From assembly GCA_003693705.1 (NCBI GenBank), contig RBZT01000122.1, positions 1,297 to 61,591 on the forward strand: a stretch of DNA of 60,295 bases, written 5' to 3'. Made by a program: the position numbers and the translations under genes. This document shows positions 46,152 through 58,532 of the stretch, piece after piece; the stretch's first letter is position 1; each line of letters starts with the position of its first letter. The stretch comes from Polymyxa betae (Eukaryota; Endomyxa; Phytomyxea; Plasmodiophorida; Plasmodiophoridae). The notes below the pieces were generated by a model. It ran no database searches, was not told the origin of the DNA, and worked only from the letters and a program-made list of their open reading frames with translations.

Positions 46152-48334
46152 TTACATAATCAGTGGATACAAAACGTCTGCAGGCAATCGTGGGAATATT
46201 GGAGGAACAGGAGGGACAACAGTTGTAGAGCCGCCGTCTGGTATGGTGATGAATGTCGCTGTTGACTTTAACTCGAAATTCTGTTTCTGTGTATCACTGA
46301 GCGTTTTCATGCGCCATCTGAAACGCAGCTTAGTGCAAATATTAAGCAAAACGGGAGACCAACGTCGTCGTTCCAAAGCGAAGCCTTGCCGCCAGAATTT
46401 TGGATTGCGGATTTGAGACGGAGCCGAGCGTAGCAGTTACGAATTCGATATTGATAGAATTCACGATTCCAGAGCACGATCGCGTTGCACTTGACCAAGT
46501 CTAGATCAAGCAAATTAGCATGTCAGACAAGATGGATGCAAGCAGCGTACGAAAGAAGCGGGTGGCGTTTCCTGTTCAAGTTGTATCCAAGTGCCAACAT
46601 CAGTGTAGCTGGAGCTGCCCCATTGGCCGATGTACAATGGATTGTTAACCGTCAGATAGCTGAAAAGCTGCCCGGATTGGCAGGCGCTTTGAAGCTCGGT
46701 AGCCGACAATGATATCAAGCAAGATGACTGCAACGATTCATTAAATCCGACAGAAACATGACCTGCGTTTGAGCAGGAAGTCGACGGTCCTGGACCATCA
46801 TTAATTCACCAAACATTAACAATTTTTTCACAGCCTACCCAGCACAGTTAAACCACCAATATATTGTTTAATCGCCTGTTTGCCAGAAACAGTCACAAGC
46901 TGGCCAGCTAGAACCGGATATCCCATCAAGTATCCCGGGTTGCCAGATTTTCCACGGCCCGTATCAGTCGGATCCCAGCTCTAAACCGGCGTCAGACAAT
47001 TCAGTAGTCGCGCTGGTATTTATAAACCTTGAGGAAATCCACACTGAATGTTTGGTCGATTTTTGCAGCTGGAGAAGCCGAGCAGGTTGTGATAGTGGCG
47101 ACGTCTGAGACAACAATATCGGCAGCAGCGGATACAATCTGGCCGGTTTTATCATAGCTCAGCGTATACGAGACCTACAGAAATGAGTCGATCTGCTGAA
47201 AAATAGATATTAGTATCACCTTCTTGAAGGCATTCTTACAGGTACAAGTCGGGGCATCATATGTAGGGGCTGGTACGCTTGGCAGCGAAGTCGTGATTCC
47301 GGTCGCTGGGTTTTGAAACGACACTGATCCGACGGTTACTGAAACATAGCTGGTGGCCACATCAGGCGTAGCCGTTGCCGACTAAATGGCATTTGAGCTG
47401 CTCCATATAGATCAAGAGGCGACAATCGGTCAAGCTTACCTTGCCAATACGGAGCTTGGTAGACACCAAGGACGCATCCAGCTCTAACGTACAAGCCGAA
47501 GCTATGTCGCTTACATATCGCGTGCAACTCGTCGTGCTTGATTGTTGAAATAGAGCGAAATTATTATCATCGCCTGTGGCTCCGAATAAGGAAAACAGCT
47601 CAACAATGGAGAGCAACATACAGATAGCAGTTAATCCTGCCTTTGGCATTGGTAAGAACCCCGACCGAAAGGGCATTAGACCCCTCGGGCCTGTCAAAGC
47701 AGCTACAATTGGCGATCCAGTCTGGTAATAGATCGATGCAGGAATCGAAGATGATGATGAAAGTGACTCGAAAGAAAACGGCTTCATCATGCGATAGGCG
47801 TTAAACATAGTAGCCGTGATATCGCTGGGCGGAGCAGCGAAATAAATTCCTTGCACAGGACTGTTCACATCCTGCAGGGGATCAACAAAAGCGAGAGGAA
47901 TAAATGTGATATCATACCTGAACGCAGACCAAATTATCAACGAAACTGTAAACCAGCCCAGACCGGGCGTTCATATCCACCGATACAGCATCGACGCAGC
48001 GCTTAATGTTCAACTTAGCAGAGCTGTCGGGCAAGACGCTGGAGAACAGCTTCTGTTCTTCAGTTGAACAATCCAAATCACAGCTGCAGCCCGCATCACA
48101 AAGCGAATACGTCATATCGCATGTGCAGGGCCCTTACATGGAACATCATCGAACTGGCAAATGCCATGAATAGCTGCGATTACCGAGGTCTTGGATGAGA
48201 GACGCTTGCGTTGTGACACCAGTCACTATCGAATTCGGGTCAATCGCATACGTCGCATTCCACGCCACCGTCCTGGCCCGGACGGCGCCGGCCAGCACGG
48301 CTACAATCCATGCAACATCCATCCATCCATGCAT
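46152..48334 (-). CDS. TCTN: Tectonic (ciliary transition-zone protein)
   Basis: Tectonics are secreted or membrane-tethered parts of the MKS/B9 complex that gates the cilium. The ATG at 48334 opens a signal peptide (MHGWMDVAWIVAVLAGAVRA). A Cys-rich segment TYSLCDAGCSCDLDCSTEEQ follows, then NSPVQGIYFAAPPSDITATM. The Tectonic domain runs through FGATGDDNNFALFQQSST, VSVTVGSVSFQNPATG, CTCKNAFKKVSYTLSYDKTGQ, KSGNPGYLMGYPVLAG (the family's SGNPGY-G-P-AG motif) and SYTDVGTWIQLEQETPP. The last exon, TATFITIPDGGSTTVVPPVP and FPRLPADVLYPL, matches the PPxI-ARLP-xxFFP end of animal tectonics. About ten exons. No C-terminal membrane helix was seen. Presence implies the organism builds a cilium or flagellum. 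Confidence 0.85.
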
Positions 48335-48852
48335 CGGTGCACAGAAATGAACTGCGGCAGCATGGAGCCAGGACGGCAGCCGTCACAGAAACGCTGACAA
48401 GACATCCTCCCATGAAAGCGTTGCCGACCGCTGACGCCAAGTTCCGCCACATCGCGAACCAACATCGCGACCGACGCCATCGAAGCGAATAGACGAATGA
48501 CGAAGGGGATGGCTGCGCCCACAGACACGCTTGCCATGGAACGCGGCGGGACCTGCGTTAGATGACAGAATTGACTGATGTGTCTGATGTGCTCACTGCT
48601 CACAGAGACAATGCGCGACGGTGCGTTCGCTGGCAGCTGCCTCTCACTCTGATCGATTACGTCGCCTTTGCGACTAGCGAGCAGTGGCGGCTCCGATCAT
48701 GGGCCCGCTATCAACAATACACAGCTGTTGTCGGGGCTCTCCTCGTACCGGGCAGGACGACTTTGAAGATTTATTCGATCGTGAGAATATTAATTGTCGT
48801 TAAGCCGCGGGACGGGACCGGGGGGACAGCCGAGGGGCCAGCACCGCCTTGG
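48335..48852. other. Intergenic between Tectonic and the MADS gene
   Basis: About 520 bp. Open stretches on both strands (48301-48603 minus, 48562-48945 plus) have no recognised domain and overlap each other; I do not call a gene. Confidence 0.35.
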
Positions 48853-49331
48853 TTACGGGTTCCGGAATACTTGCTTCCATATCCTCCTATCGGATTCCTC
48901 AGCGTCGTCCGGATTGACAGCCGGTGCCGGCTCGTCTCTGGATGACGTCGAGGCGTCGTCGTCTTGGTCTGCGGCGGCACTTGCCGAGACCGTCGATGTC
49001 ACCAGCGAGCGTCCGGTCTCGAGATGGGCGTAGTCGTCAGTGCTGACGACCTCGCAGGGTCCTGAATAACGCCGAAATTCGTCGTAGGTTTGCTCAAGGC
49101 CATGGCTGGCGAATCGGGTCCATTTATCGTTATGACGAATCAATAGGGCGACCTGAGCATCGCACAAGACCGCCAGCTCGATCGATTTCTTCAACAGGCC
49201 AATCTGTCAAGAGGACAGCGTCAGCGACGACCCCATCGATCACCCCAACACACCTTCCGCTTTCGGAACGCGGCCGAACGCTTCTTTCCGATCGGCAGCG
49301 TCTGCAGTACGGTCCGGCTACGTCGTACCAT
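48853..49331 (-). CDS. MADS-box transcription factor (divergent N-terminus)
   Basis: The ATG at 49331 starts MVRRSRTVLQTLPIGKKRSA, then AFRKRK/IGLLKKSIELAVLCDAQVALLI. The second half matches the MADS consensus (TFxKRKxGLLKKAxELSVLCDAEVALI), including the Lys/Arg helix and the LCD-VAL strand. The first half is unusual, lacking the common GRKKIxIxRI start. One 50-nt intron interrupts it after FRKRK. Downstream of the MADS box is EQTYDEFRRYSG and an acidic Ser-rich tail (ADQDDDASTSS). The protein is about 140 residues, shorter than most, with no K-box or SAM extension. The binding site would be a CArG-type element. A telomere-like AAACCCTAG lies 110 bp upstream. Confidence 0.8.
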
Positions 49332-49556
49332 AACATGGACCGCGACCTTGATGGTCGCAAAACGGTGTAAATGACAGCAGCTTCAGTCAAGCGGACTTGC
49401 GTACGGCCCAGGTTGACCTGTCTCTGAGGCCTGTCGCCCAAACCCTAGTCGCTCCCAACTCGCCGTTCTTTCATCCACGTTGTATTGGAGCGGGCCACGC
49501 CTCCCTCTGATTAATCATTTCTCCGACTCGTCAACGATTAAACAACCGCTACGCGT

Positions 49557-50377
49557 TTATGTATGCTCATGCTTACTGCAGACGACGCTATCGCCGCCGA
49601 CGCCGCCGTTCGCGGCCGGCGCCGGCACCTGCCACCCGGGGCCGCCATGCGATGCCGGCACATCCCAGCCGGGGCCCTCACTAGACGCCATCGATTTCAT
49701 CGCTCTCTGGCTGGAAGCCGCCAGGCTCCAGCAATATCTGAACAACAGTTGGGCCTAGAAAAGCTCACACAATCAAGGCTAGCACCGGAAGAGGACGCTC
49801 TGCGTGTCGAGCCGCGCTTCGTCCATCGACACGGCCAGCGCTTTCAGCACTCTTCGCCTCGTCGAATGCCAATGGTTCTTCACCGAGTTGTCGGTGCGTC
49901 CCGGGAGCAAACGGGCCTGTACGGAATCAGCGGATCGCCTTGATAGTGAAGGGATCCGTTACGATGGCGCTCCATTGCGACCCGAGTCGCTGATGGGCTT
50001 CGATCAGCACGTGATCGTCGTGTGCCGTCCATCGCTCCTTCGAGATCGACGGGTCCAGATGGTTTCTCCAGCTGCGAAAAGCGATCAGTATCGGCGGGCG
50101 GTGATCGACGCCGTACCGGTTCCGGCATTGCTTGGCGTTGCGTCCCGGCACGAGCCGAGCGATGGCCGACCAGCGTCGCTGAGGGCATTGAGCCAGCTGG
50201 GACAGCAGGACGTCCTCCTGCTTCGACCAGGTCCGTCGCTGGGTCCGCTGCCTGGGCGGCGACTCGGCCCAAATCTATCAGCAATGGTGAGAAGTGCGGT
50301 GCGGCATCGCGAATCCCAGCGACCCTCTCGACGAAGGCGTCGTCGTCGGCCGGGATGTCAGGCTTAGCAGGATACAT
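49557..50377 (-). CDS. R2R3-type MYB transcription factor (c-Myb-like)
   Basis: Two MYB repeats are clear. The first is TWSKQEDVLLSQLAQC...RRWSAIARLVPGRNAKQCRNRW. The second is NHLDPSISKERWTAHDDHVLIEAHQRLGSQWSAIARLLPGRTDNSVKNHWHSTRRR. The NHLDP linker and GRTDN-VKNHW motif match animal c-Myb R2R3. Introns of 45 nt (about 50063-50107) and 46 nt (about 49924-49970) split the repeats, and a 31-nt intron lies at 49755-49785. The likely start is the ATG at 50377 (MYPAKPDIPADDD), with a splice needed near 50275. The C-terminal tail is short and Gly/Ala/Pro-rich. It should bind a YAACNG-like site in the nucleus. Confidence 0.85.
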
Positions 50378-50697
50378 GCTACGACTATACTTTGAGGCAA
50401 GTGCTGGTCTCAGACCGCGAAAATGAAAAAAAAGCTCGGTGAGTGGCTCGTCTCGGCTTCGCAGTCGCCTCTGAGACGAGCAGACAGTAATTCCGATCAC
50501 TTTCGCAATGACAACGATATAGCGGACCCGATCGACAGTAAACCAGCGATTTATAATAATGGCGCGCTCGGCAGTTGGAACCGCCAACCGAACGTCTAGT
50601 CGAAGGATCAGTCCCGGCGCTGCCGAGTCGTATTGCCTTCCAGGCTCACAGCCTTTCTTGTCTCGATGTTGCTTTGTTCGGTCCTGTCTTAGTCGAT

Positions 50698-51547
50698 TTA
50701 GTCGATTTGAATAGAGCATTGACAGCAGACGATCTTGTAGAATTTCGAGCAGTCCATGTTGAAGGTCGGACGTTGGATGCCCTCAAGACAATTGCAATTG
50801 CAGTTAATCAGGCCGGTGCAGTCGGGGAATTCGAAGGCGGGCGCCGCCGCATCCCTCGTACGAATAGCATCGCAAGCGCCCAGAGCCGCCACGATTCCGG
50901 TCATGACGAAGCCGCTGATATATAGAACCTTGACGAATAGCCATCCGCCGGCGACGTCCGTCCCCACCTATCGCATCGATTAGCAGTCGTTGGACTCAGA
51001 GAATGGGCAGCGACCTGATTGGCGCCAGCTTGATACAAGCCCCATAGCACCAACGACAATGTGAACAGGGCCAGCATCAGAGCGATTCGCCATCCGATAG
51101 GGACGTTCAGAAGCGGTTTGAACCCGTCTAAGAAGGTCGCGCAAGCGCTCGTCTTCTGTTCATCGCGACTATCTTCATGGGAAGTCGCTCTCATCAATGT
51201 TGCTGGCGACGGCGGCCGATTGCGTTGTCGCGACTCATCCGGGGCCCGCTCCATCTCGACCTTGGCCTTCTTTAGCCGAGACATAATCATCATTCGATGG
51301 CCGGGTTTCAATGATTGACCTTGAGCGGCCAGGTCATCGGCGACGACGTCCAGCATCATCTGCCAGCCATCGGAGTCCTCGTTCAGGACGAAATTGACAT
51401 CTGTGAAGCCGGTGCGCTGGAATGCCGGTAGATAAGAGATCAGTGGCTCTCCAGCGAGGATTTCCTCCATTCCAGGTCTGTTTCCCTTCTGTGTCACAAC
51501 ATGGTCAAGATCGGGTCCTCGGTACCAAACTTAAAGAGCTTATACAT
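50698..51547 (-). CDS. SAM-domain membrane protein
   Basis: After a short first exon (ATG at 51547, MYKLFK, joined to PGMEEI by an in-phase intron) comes a sterile-alpha-motif-like domain: LAGEPLISYLPAFQRTGFTDVNFVL, DVVADDLAAQGQSLKPGHRMMIMSRL. A charged linker follows, then a membrane helix IALMLALFTLSLVLWGLYQAG. After an intron of about 90 nt a second helix, VLYISGFVMTGIVAALGACDAI, leads to a Cys-rich end (CTGLINCNCNCLEG, CCQCSIQID). About 235 residues. I do not recognise an orthologue; SAM domains mediate protein-protein contacts. Confidence 0.65.
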
Positions 51548-51687
51548 TGTCTGGATCTTCGATTTCTGAACATTCTTCGACCTGAGACGACAGTTCTCGT
51601 TCAAAGCGATTCGATTAGTAAACGCTGAGGATTGGCACTTGTAGTAAAGGGGTTCAAAAGGCTCAGTTGAATTTGATTAAATCTCAC

Positions 51688-54029
51688 TTATTCAAGCTTA
51701 GATTTATTACTATTCTTACATCGAGATATAAAACGCTTGATAGCAGAAATTAAATTTTGAATAAGCTGAACCAATAATCCGCCTCGCTTTCGATTCTTCA
51801 ATTCAGTAGGGTGCCGATAAAGAACGTTGAACTGCAAACAATATGAGATACCGTCGAAATGATAGCGAAGGATAGCAACCATCATGCCGAAAAAGAAGGC
51901 TAGAAATGTGCTGGTGAACGCTATAACATTGAATGGCATTGACATATCTGGAGCTGGAAATAAAATGACCAGAGACTCAGTATACAGTCTTCGACCTAAA
52001 GAAGTAAAAAAGTAAAGTCATTGGGGCACAAACTTTCAGGTTACTGACCCGTTTTCATCACCCTCACTATGGCGGGACCTAAATCAAAGCCTCGGGATAC
52101 ATCGGGCCTAAAACACCACTGGTTATCAGCAATCTTCGAACAAAATCTAAGCTCTTACGGAAAGTCTGCAATCGGTAAGAATGCTTTCTCGAACTGGATT
52201 GAGAAAAGACATGTTGAAAATGCGGGTATGTCCAGCTGCATCTCTATCACCGCAGGCCGTTCAGATTGTCTGGCAGGCCGAAATCTAATGAAATCGGGAG
52301 ACAAAGTGGTACCATTGATTCGCATTTTCATCGTATGAAAATGAAGGCGAAAATACCTACAGATTCCGAGATGATTAGACACAAACATTATTGCAACGAG
52401 AAGCGTCTTACCAAGGAAACGAATCGAAGACTGCGATTCGGTGAGCAACAGAATCGGTGTTAACAAAGGTATTTACGATGCCGCCAATATGGAGCCCTCT
52501 CCCAGTCGCATGGCGCTGAACTAGAATCGGAGATGCTTTCGCTGGAAAGAATCGATATTCGTCTCCTGGGTCAAACTCGAGCTCCAGCTTAGTCGGGTTG
52601 AAAACTATCGTGTTTTTCTACGACGATTAACAATCAGAAACATACCAACAGTGAAACTCCTACTTTGGTTCGTAGCGGAACGGAAGCCTTCAATCCTTGC
52701 ACAACATCGCCCGTTCGAGTGGTATATTCAGTATCGAAGTGAATATTGCATGAAGAGCTAATCCTATAAATTATGAGCTGGCAAAAAGCAGATCTCAGAA
52801 AACAAACGAACGGTGAGCATCGAATTGGCCATTCTTTGACATTCTTAAGCAGAGATTTCACAGACCAACCTAAGATAGGGCCCAATAAGTAAGACAACTT
52901 AGCAAAGGATTTTACTTACGTCGATGCTTTCTGAGATATGTAGGGTCCAAGACAGCTGAAAGCCAGAATTTCGCAACCTACCGGTCATCACTATGAATTT
53001 TGCAAGGAATACAGAAACTGGCTTACGGTTTCTCTTGCAGATGATTTGGTCTGTAAAGAATAGATGTTAATACCCATGGAGTGATACGAAGCATCGTGAA
53101 GATCCAAAGGGCTCAATAAGGCTCCAAGTCCAGCTCTCGTTCTGCATGGAAGCAATTTGGCCCAGGGCGTGAGATTCTAAACACAGAATGAATTTGCATC
53201 TTTCAGTTTGAGCTGATAGAAGCTGAAAGCAGTGCTATATCACACCTCTGTGCATACTGCTTCTCGAGGCAGCACACCGAAAAACGAAGTATGCGAGTTG
53301 CTGTTGATATAATTGGATCCTGAATCAGGGGCGATGACGCTTTCGGGCACATCCCCGCCTGTATGTCCAGACGCTCCGATTTGTTCCAGAGAGGCACATA
53401 TCATACCGCTTAACGATTGTTGCAATCCTTTCCAACGTTGCAGACTTTGCTTGAGTAAATGTCGTATTTTCAATGGAACATATCAAAGCTGACCTTTGGG
53501 ATGCATTCGAGGTATCCTTTCGAATATATGCAATAAGCTGGCCGCCAGAAGGAGCAGGTATTATTGGCAATCCCCATTCAGAATAACGCCATCTTCCTTG
53601 GGTCAAAGATAAGTCGAACTCATCAACCTAAACATAAATTAATCTTGGACAAGAAAGTAAATTTCCAGGCCAGCTGACCTGATGTTTGACCATCACTTGA
53701 GCGATTGGTTTAGGAAACAAACGATAAAATTCATCATCGGGATTCAGCGCTAAGAAGACAATCAGAGCAAGCTCCTGGACGTACAAGGGAAATATGAATC
53801 CCATAAATCGAAAAGAATGTGTCTTCATGAGTCAGATGGTGACTGATTGCAAAAAGAAACGGTTTAGTCACCGACGTCGATTGATAGTCATATTGAATTC
53901 AAAGTGCAGCAGGACGCTATGATCAGGGAGTGGCCTAATCGTCAGACGTTCATGAAACCGCTCGCCGTCATCGTATGCTGCGACGACAGCAGCCAGAAGA
54001 ATGGCTGCCAGGACATCAGACGACCTCAT
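51688..54029 (-). CDS. PIGT: GPI transamidase subunit PIG-T (Gpi16)
   Basis: PIG-T is a lumenal-plus-one-helix subunit of the ER complex that attaches GPI anchors. The ATG at 54029 begins a signal peptide (MRSSDVLAAILLAAVVAAY) and then RFHERLTIRPLPDHSVLLHFEF, the PIG-T start. Further exons show YRLFPKPIAQVMVKHQV, then LSLTQGRWRYSEWGLPIIPAPSGGQL (family FTQG-W...P-APSG) and LLSGMICASLEQI. The last exon has DMSMPFNVIAFTSTFLAFFFGMMVAI, matching the PFNVI-LTCT-VA membrane helix, and a basic tail ending KSKLE. Many introns of about 50 nt. It works in the same pathway whose products p24 proteins carry. Confidence 0.88.
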
Positions 54030-54483
54030 CAGACCGAAGTCTGATCTAAATGGACTCGACAATGCCAACCCCCATGAGTTCGGATACCAGTATTTCGTTA
54101 CTCCTCCTATATCCGTTACCAGCTTATACATTGACAATCACCCAGAATCAACTAGAGATATCATAATAGCAGCAGGAGTTGGCTGTTTTTTTCGCCAAAT
54201 TGGATTGGTTATCGGCTCGGTTTGATTCTGTATTCATGGCTCCGTTCCTACTTATTAGAAATTATTGCTGAAAATATTGATAGCCGTTGCAGATGTAAAT
54301 AAACTGGAAGGGCCTTTTCAATATTCTTCATTAGTGACAGATCCTGCATTCTCTGTTCTGTTTGTTTGCTGTACAGACAGTTAGTTGGCTGAGATCTGCA
54401 GAAGACTCCTGTAAACATTGGCGTGTAATACAAGGTTGTTATAACACTCTACCAAGAAAATTTAGACAATTTATTGACAGTGA

Positions 54484-55878
54484 TTACTTCTTGGCGAGCT
54501 CTGCTTCCAGTTCGTCTAGGGCTTGGAAAATATCAGCTACGAGACCATAATCAGCAAGTTGGAAGATGGGCGCCTCTTTATCCTTATTAACGGCCACGAT
54601 CACCTTGCTATCTTTCATTCCGGCTAGATGCTGAATAGCACCTGAAATGCCGAACGCCATGTACAGCTCAGGAGCCACAACCTATTTGGAAAGACTCAGT
54701 AACGAAACTTAGAGGGAACAAATCGTTGCTGATGACAACGTCAGTCCTACCTTTCCAGTCTGACCTACTTGCAGATCGTTAGGACAGTAATTTGCATCTA
54801 CAGCAGCACGCGATGCACCAACTGCAGCTTTCAGCATATCTGCCAGTTCTGAACCAAGAAATCAACATTCAAGAGGGTATACTGAAATATATTTAAATAC
54901 TGTAGAGTCTATCGAAGTTCTCCTTCGACTTGAACGCCCTTCCTCCAGAAATGACGATTTTCGCTCCTGTTAGGTCGGGTCGATCTGATTTGGCAATTTC
55001 ATCACTGACCCACTTCGTCAATCCTATCTCGTAATTGCACGTAAGTTCTCTAATCAATTCAGGCATGCATGACGTCTAACCGGTATCAGGGTTTTCAGGC
55101 AATTTTACGGGAGACACTTTGGCTTTGTTGGAGCCTGAAGCTGAAGCGACAGAGAAGGCGCTCGGCCTCACTGTTATAACTTTCACAGGATCTTCTACCT
55201 TCACTGTGGCGATAACATTTCCGGCATAGATAGGCCGTTTGAAAGTATCGCTCGACTCGACCTTAATCTAGAAAAAAAAATCTAAAAAAAAGACATTTGT
55301 CAATATCGCGAGCTTACAATATCAGAGACAGGTGCAACGTCAAGTAAAGCAGCAAGCCTCGGCATGAAATCCTTCCCGAAGGAGGTGGAAGGAGAGACAA
55401 TGTGTGAATATCTAAAAATCAGCTTAGATTCCAGGTTTTCGTTATTAGCATACTGAATACTTGTCCGTTTTTTGGATGTGAGCAACGAGATTGGCGAAAT
55501 TCTCTGGCAAAGCATGAGAATAAGCATCATGTGCTGCTGTCAATACTTCATCGACGCCTTCAGCAGCTTCTACAGCTTCTGATACGCCTAGCAATCACCG
55601 TAAGGACTTCGGTAATCACAACAGCATATGCAAAAGTAATGGTGGTTTAAAAAAGCACAAGATGGCCGAATTAAGACTGATTCGGCAACCGAGAAATGGT
55701 TTAAATTACTTTTAATATGATCAGAGCCAGCAGCGACCAAAACCTTGATGGGTTTGGAGTCCATTTGTTTAGCAGCTGCAATGGCTGACAGCGTCGTGGC
55801 TGACAGCGTTCCCGATGCATGTTCGGCCACGACCAAGGTGGCGAGATGACGCCGAGCTTTACCTGCAAACCTCAGCAT
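54484..55878 (-). CDS. ETFA: Electron transfer flavoprotein subunit alpha
   Basis: ETF passes electrons from mitochondrial acyl-CoA dehydrogenases to ETF-QO. The ATG at 55878 gives [30 protein letters not shown], a mitochondrial presequence followed by the family head. Later exons hold the ETF beta-alpha domain ([12 protein letters not shown] frame shared with [10 protein letters not shown]), [15 protein letters not shown]-type segment around 54930-54960, and the FAD-binding C-terminus [47 protein letters not shown], ending ELAKK at 54484. The length, about 320 residues, is normal. Six or so short introns. Confidence 0.92.
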
Positions 55879-55952
55879 GGTGATGACACCAACTTTAGAG
55901 GCTCTGTTAAGTAACACGCATATCACAGTCAGCAAGTACTGTAGTCTTCTCA

Positions 55953-56133
55953 TTATACCATTTCGTTAAGAGATTCTCTCATAGCTTTCCTTGTAATTGC
56001 TGCCATTGCCTGATTCGTTGCACTCACAAGGAAGTTCTGTCTGTCGTCGATTTTCGCGAACGAAACTTCGACGTGCCAGTAGGACGCCTTCCAAGCTTCG
56101 TTCGCTATAGAAGTTGCTCTTGACTATGGGCAT
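55953..56133 (-). other. Possible short coding segment upstream of ETFA
   Basis: Two overlapping minus-strand frames look protein-like: one from an ATG at 56133 (MPIVKSNFYSERSLEGVLLA) with a strong donor GTGAGT near 56022, and another (HVEVSFAKIDDRQNFLVSAT) ending at 55953. Only one can be real. I cannot connect either to more exons. The remaining 56134-56710 sequence is AT-rich with no gene seen. Confidence 0.25.
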
Positions 56134-56710
56134 GCTGTTCATGCTTATTATGCGATATGATTGGCGTTATAGAAGATTTCTGTTCATACGATGTTTTCTG
56201 ATCGAGCATTTATTAGACGATTTTGCATGTATAAATGTTGAGCATTTTATAACCACAATTTGCTTCTCTTTCTTTTGCGCTTGCAATTTGACAGTTTGAA
56301 CGTAGTCATTATTTCCTCATTCACTCGCTGATTGCCAATATCAATATACACCCTATGGTTTGGCTGCTCTGTATATCCCTTCCAAAAAAGCACGAAAGAC
56401 AGATTCGTAGTTTCGACTGAGAGCAGAAATACTTACGTACGTTTTCCATCGCTTTCCAACGAAGATTGAATTATTTATAATTTGTTTCAAAGTACAAGCT
56501 CCTTTCACAGAGCAACACATGGTGTAGGCTGGTTGCTTAATTTAAGAAATTTTTCAATGAACTTTTGTCGCTGTCACAGAGGAGGCGACCTCTTTCACGA
56601 GCGCAGCCTACACAAGCATGTCTTAGACGTTAAAGATCTGCTCTAGACGGCAGACTAATCCCATTCCATTCGCGAGCCAGAGCAGGTCGGCAGCATATTG
56701 CCGGCTGTCT

Positions 56711-58532
56711 ATGGTCCTGTTATTACCAGCCATGGGCGTGGATTTGCTGACGCCGTCGTCGATGTCGTTCGCTGATGCCATGGGCGAATTCCTTCAGAAA
56801 TACGACGGTATTCGCTTACAGCCATTGCTGGATTCGCGCTTATGACCTACCAGGGCATCCTTCTTTGAAATCGTGCTTCAATTCGGGAGAAATTAAGGAA
56901 ACGCTCACCACTTTGGTCCAATTTCTGGCCGATCGGAGCGCCGATGTTTTCCAGCATGCTTCCGAGATCGTTCAGGCTTTGAGATGCATCAAATCGCTGA
57001 CACGAGCCAGGACCGAGCTCGACATATTGCTCGAAGAACCCGTAATTCTAGCTGCTCAGATTTAGGCTTTTTTATACCAACGGGTTCTATAGAATTCCAT
57101 CTGCATTATCAATCTGGCGTCGCGTGATATATCTGACGACGCCAATGTCAGGAATCCGATCGCGAACGAAGCGATTCGCATCCTTATCAATTTATGCATC
57201 ATTTGTCAACAGCGCGCTCTTGCTGTCTTGCATCAGCAAAAGTACGTTCGCTTTCGTCGTCATCGTGGCGTTTTGACACTAATTTCCAGAGTCCATCTCC
57301 AGCTCCTGAGTCTGCTTAGCGACGTCCCAGCAGCGCCGGCCAACGACGATCTCATATTCGCCATCTCACGATTGTTGTTCTACGTCTGCCTGGACGACAC
57401 CATTCTTTGCCAGGTTCGCGATGACACGAACGCCATCGGGCTTCTGGCCCAGAAAGTCACCCAGTACGTGGACAGTAAGCCGTCGTTTGTTGGCCCATTC
57501 CTTTAGCGGTCTCTGATCTCGGCAGGTTCGGATCCAGGAAGCATCTCGTTGCTGCCCAGCAGCAGCAGTACGACCTGCCTGGCCCTGTCCGAGCTGCTTC
57601 GCGTTCTGTTCGCTTTGGGTTCGGATCAGAAATTGTCGGCCGATTGTCAGGAGGTCTGGCAGGTATGGTGATACAATGGTGTGGCGGCGTTTATTGATAC
57701 TGAGACAGTCCCTGACGGCGCCGCTGGTTCGGCTTCTATTAGGGCAGAATACCGAGATTCTGTCGCTGTCTCATGAAGAATTGCAGGCGGTGCCAAAGTC
57801 GCCCTATTACACCCTGATGCTGGGTTTGGAATCGCACCGGTTGCGATCACACTTCCTCACATTCACGAATAGACATTGTGCATTTGTTTTACTGCTTTGA
57901 TGCGGACAGTTTGCGATCTTTAATGGATAAGGAAGTGATTCACAGAATCCTGAACATATTAGAAGTTCAAGCTCGGTATAATTGTGCTAGGTCGGTCACC
58001 CGTTAAGACAATCCGTCAAAACATGCTAAAGTTTCTCTCAAGCGTGGAAAGCGCCTTAGTTCCAATACTAATGGTTTCGAAAAACCTTTGCGAACTGAAC
58101 TCTGAGGTCGCCCAGGATGTGAAGGCATTCGTTTTCGGCGAGGAATTCGCCAGCAACAAATTCCTACAGTACCTTTCCTGCTCTCTGTCTTTAATATTCT
58201 AAAAACATCTATTGCTATAGATATGAGTTCGAAGCTGGCGATACGACATTATCGATGCCATCCAATGGCTCCGGATCGAATTCGCCTCCGCCACCGCTTT
58301 ATAAAATCTTACGGCAGCTGATCACCTCCTTCAATGTAAGATGATTGGTTTCTGTGCCGATCGAGTCATTGATGTTCACAAATAGCCAACTCTCAAGGAG
58401 GCTGTAAGCCGGTTCCTGTTTACGATCTGTGATTCTGATGCCAATGAATACATTCGGGTGGTCGGGTTTGGCAATGCCATAGGATTGCTAACGCAACTGA
58501 ACCTGCCGGGATTTAAAGTCCCATTAAATTAA
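56711..58532 (+). CDS. RIC8/synembryn-like G-alpha chaperone and exchange factor
   Basis: RIC8 proteins are ARM/HEAT superhelices that fold G-alpha subunits and exchange their nucleotide. The start is ATG 56711 (MVLLLPAMGVD) or the in-frame ATG 56732. Exons join as QKYD/GHPSLKSCFNSGEIKETL, LEEP/NSICIINLASRDISDDANVRN, then ANEAIRILINLCIICQQRAL and FAISRLLFYVCLDDTILCQVR. The C-terminal PTLKEAVSRFLFTICDSDANEYIRVVGFGNAIGLL corresponds to the RIC8 VKEAAAEFLFVLCKE...YTGYGNAAGLL motif. It ends FKVPLN at 58532. Shorter than animal RIC8 and quite divergent elsewhere, so the assignment rests mainly on the C-terminal motif. Confidence 0.72.

Noticed and set aside
49804-50367. 187-codon plus-strand open frame
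   Set aside because: Antisense to the MYB repeats, which are supported by conserved Trp residues and in-phase introns.
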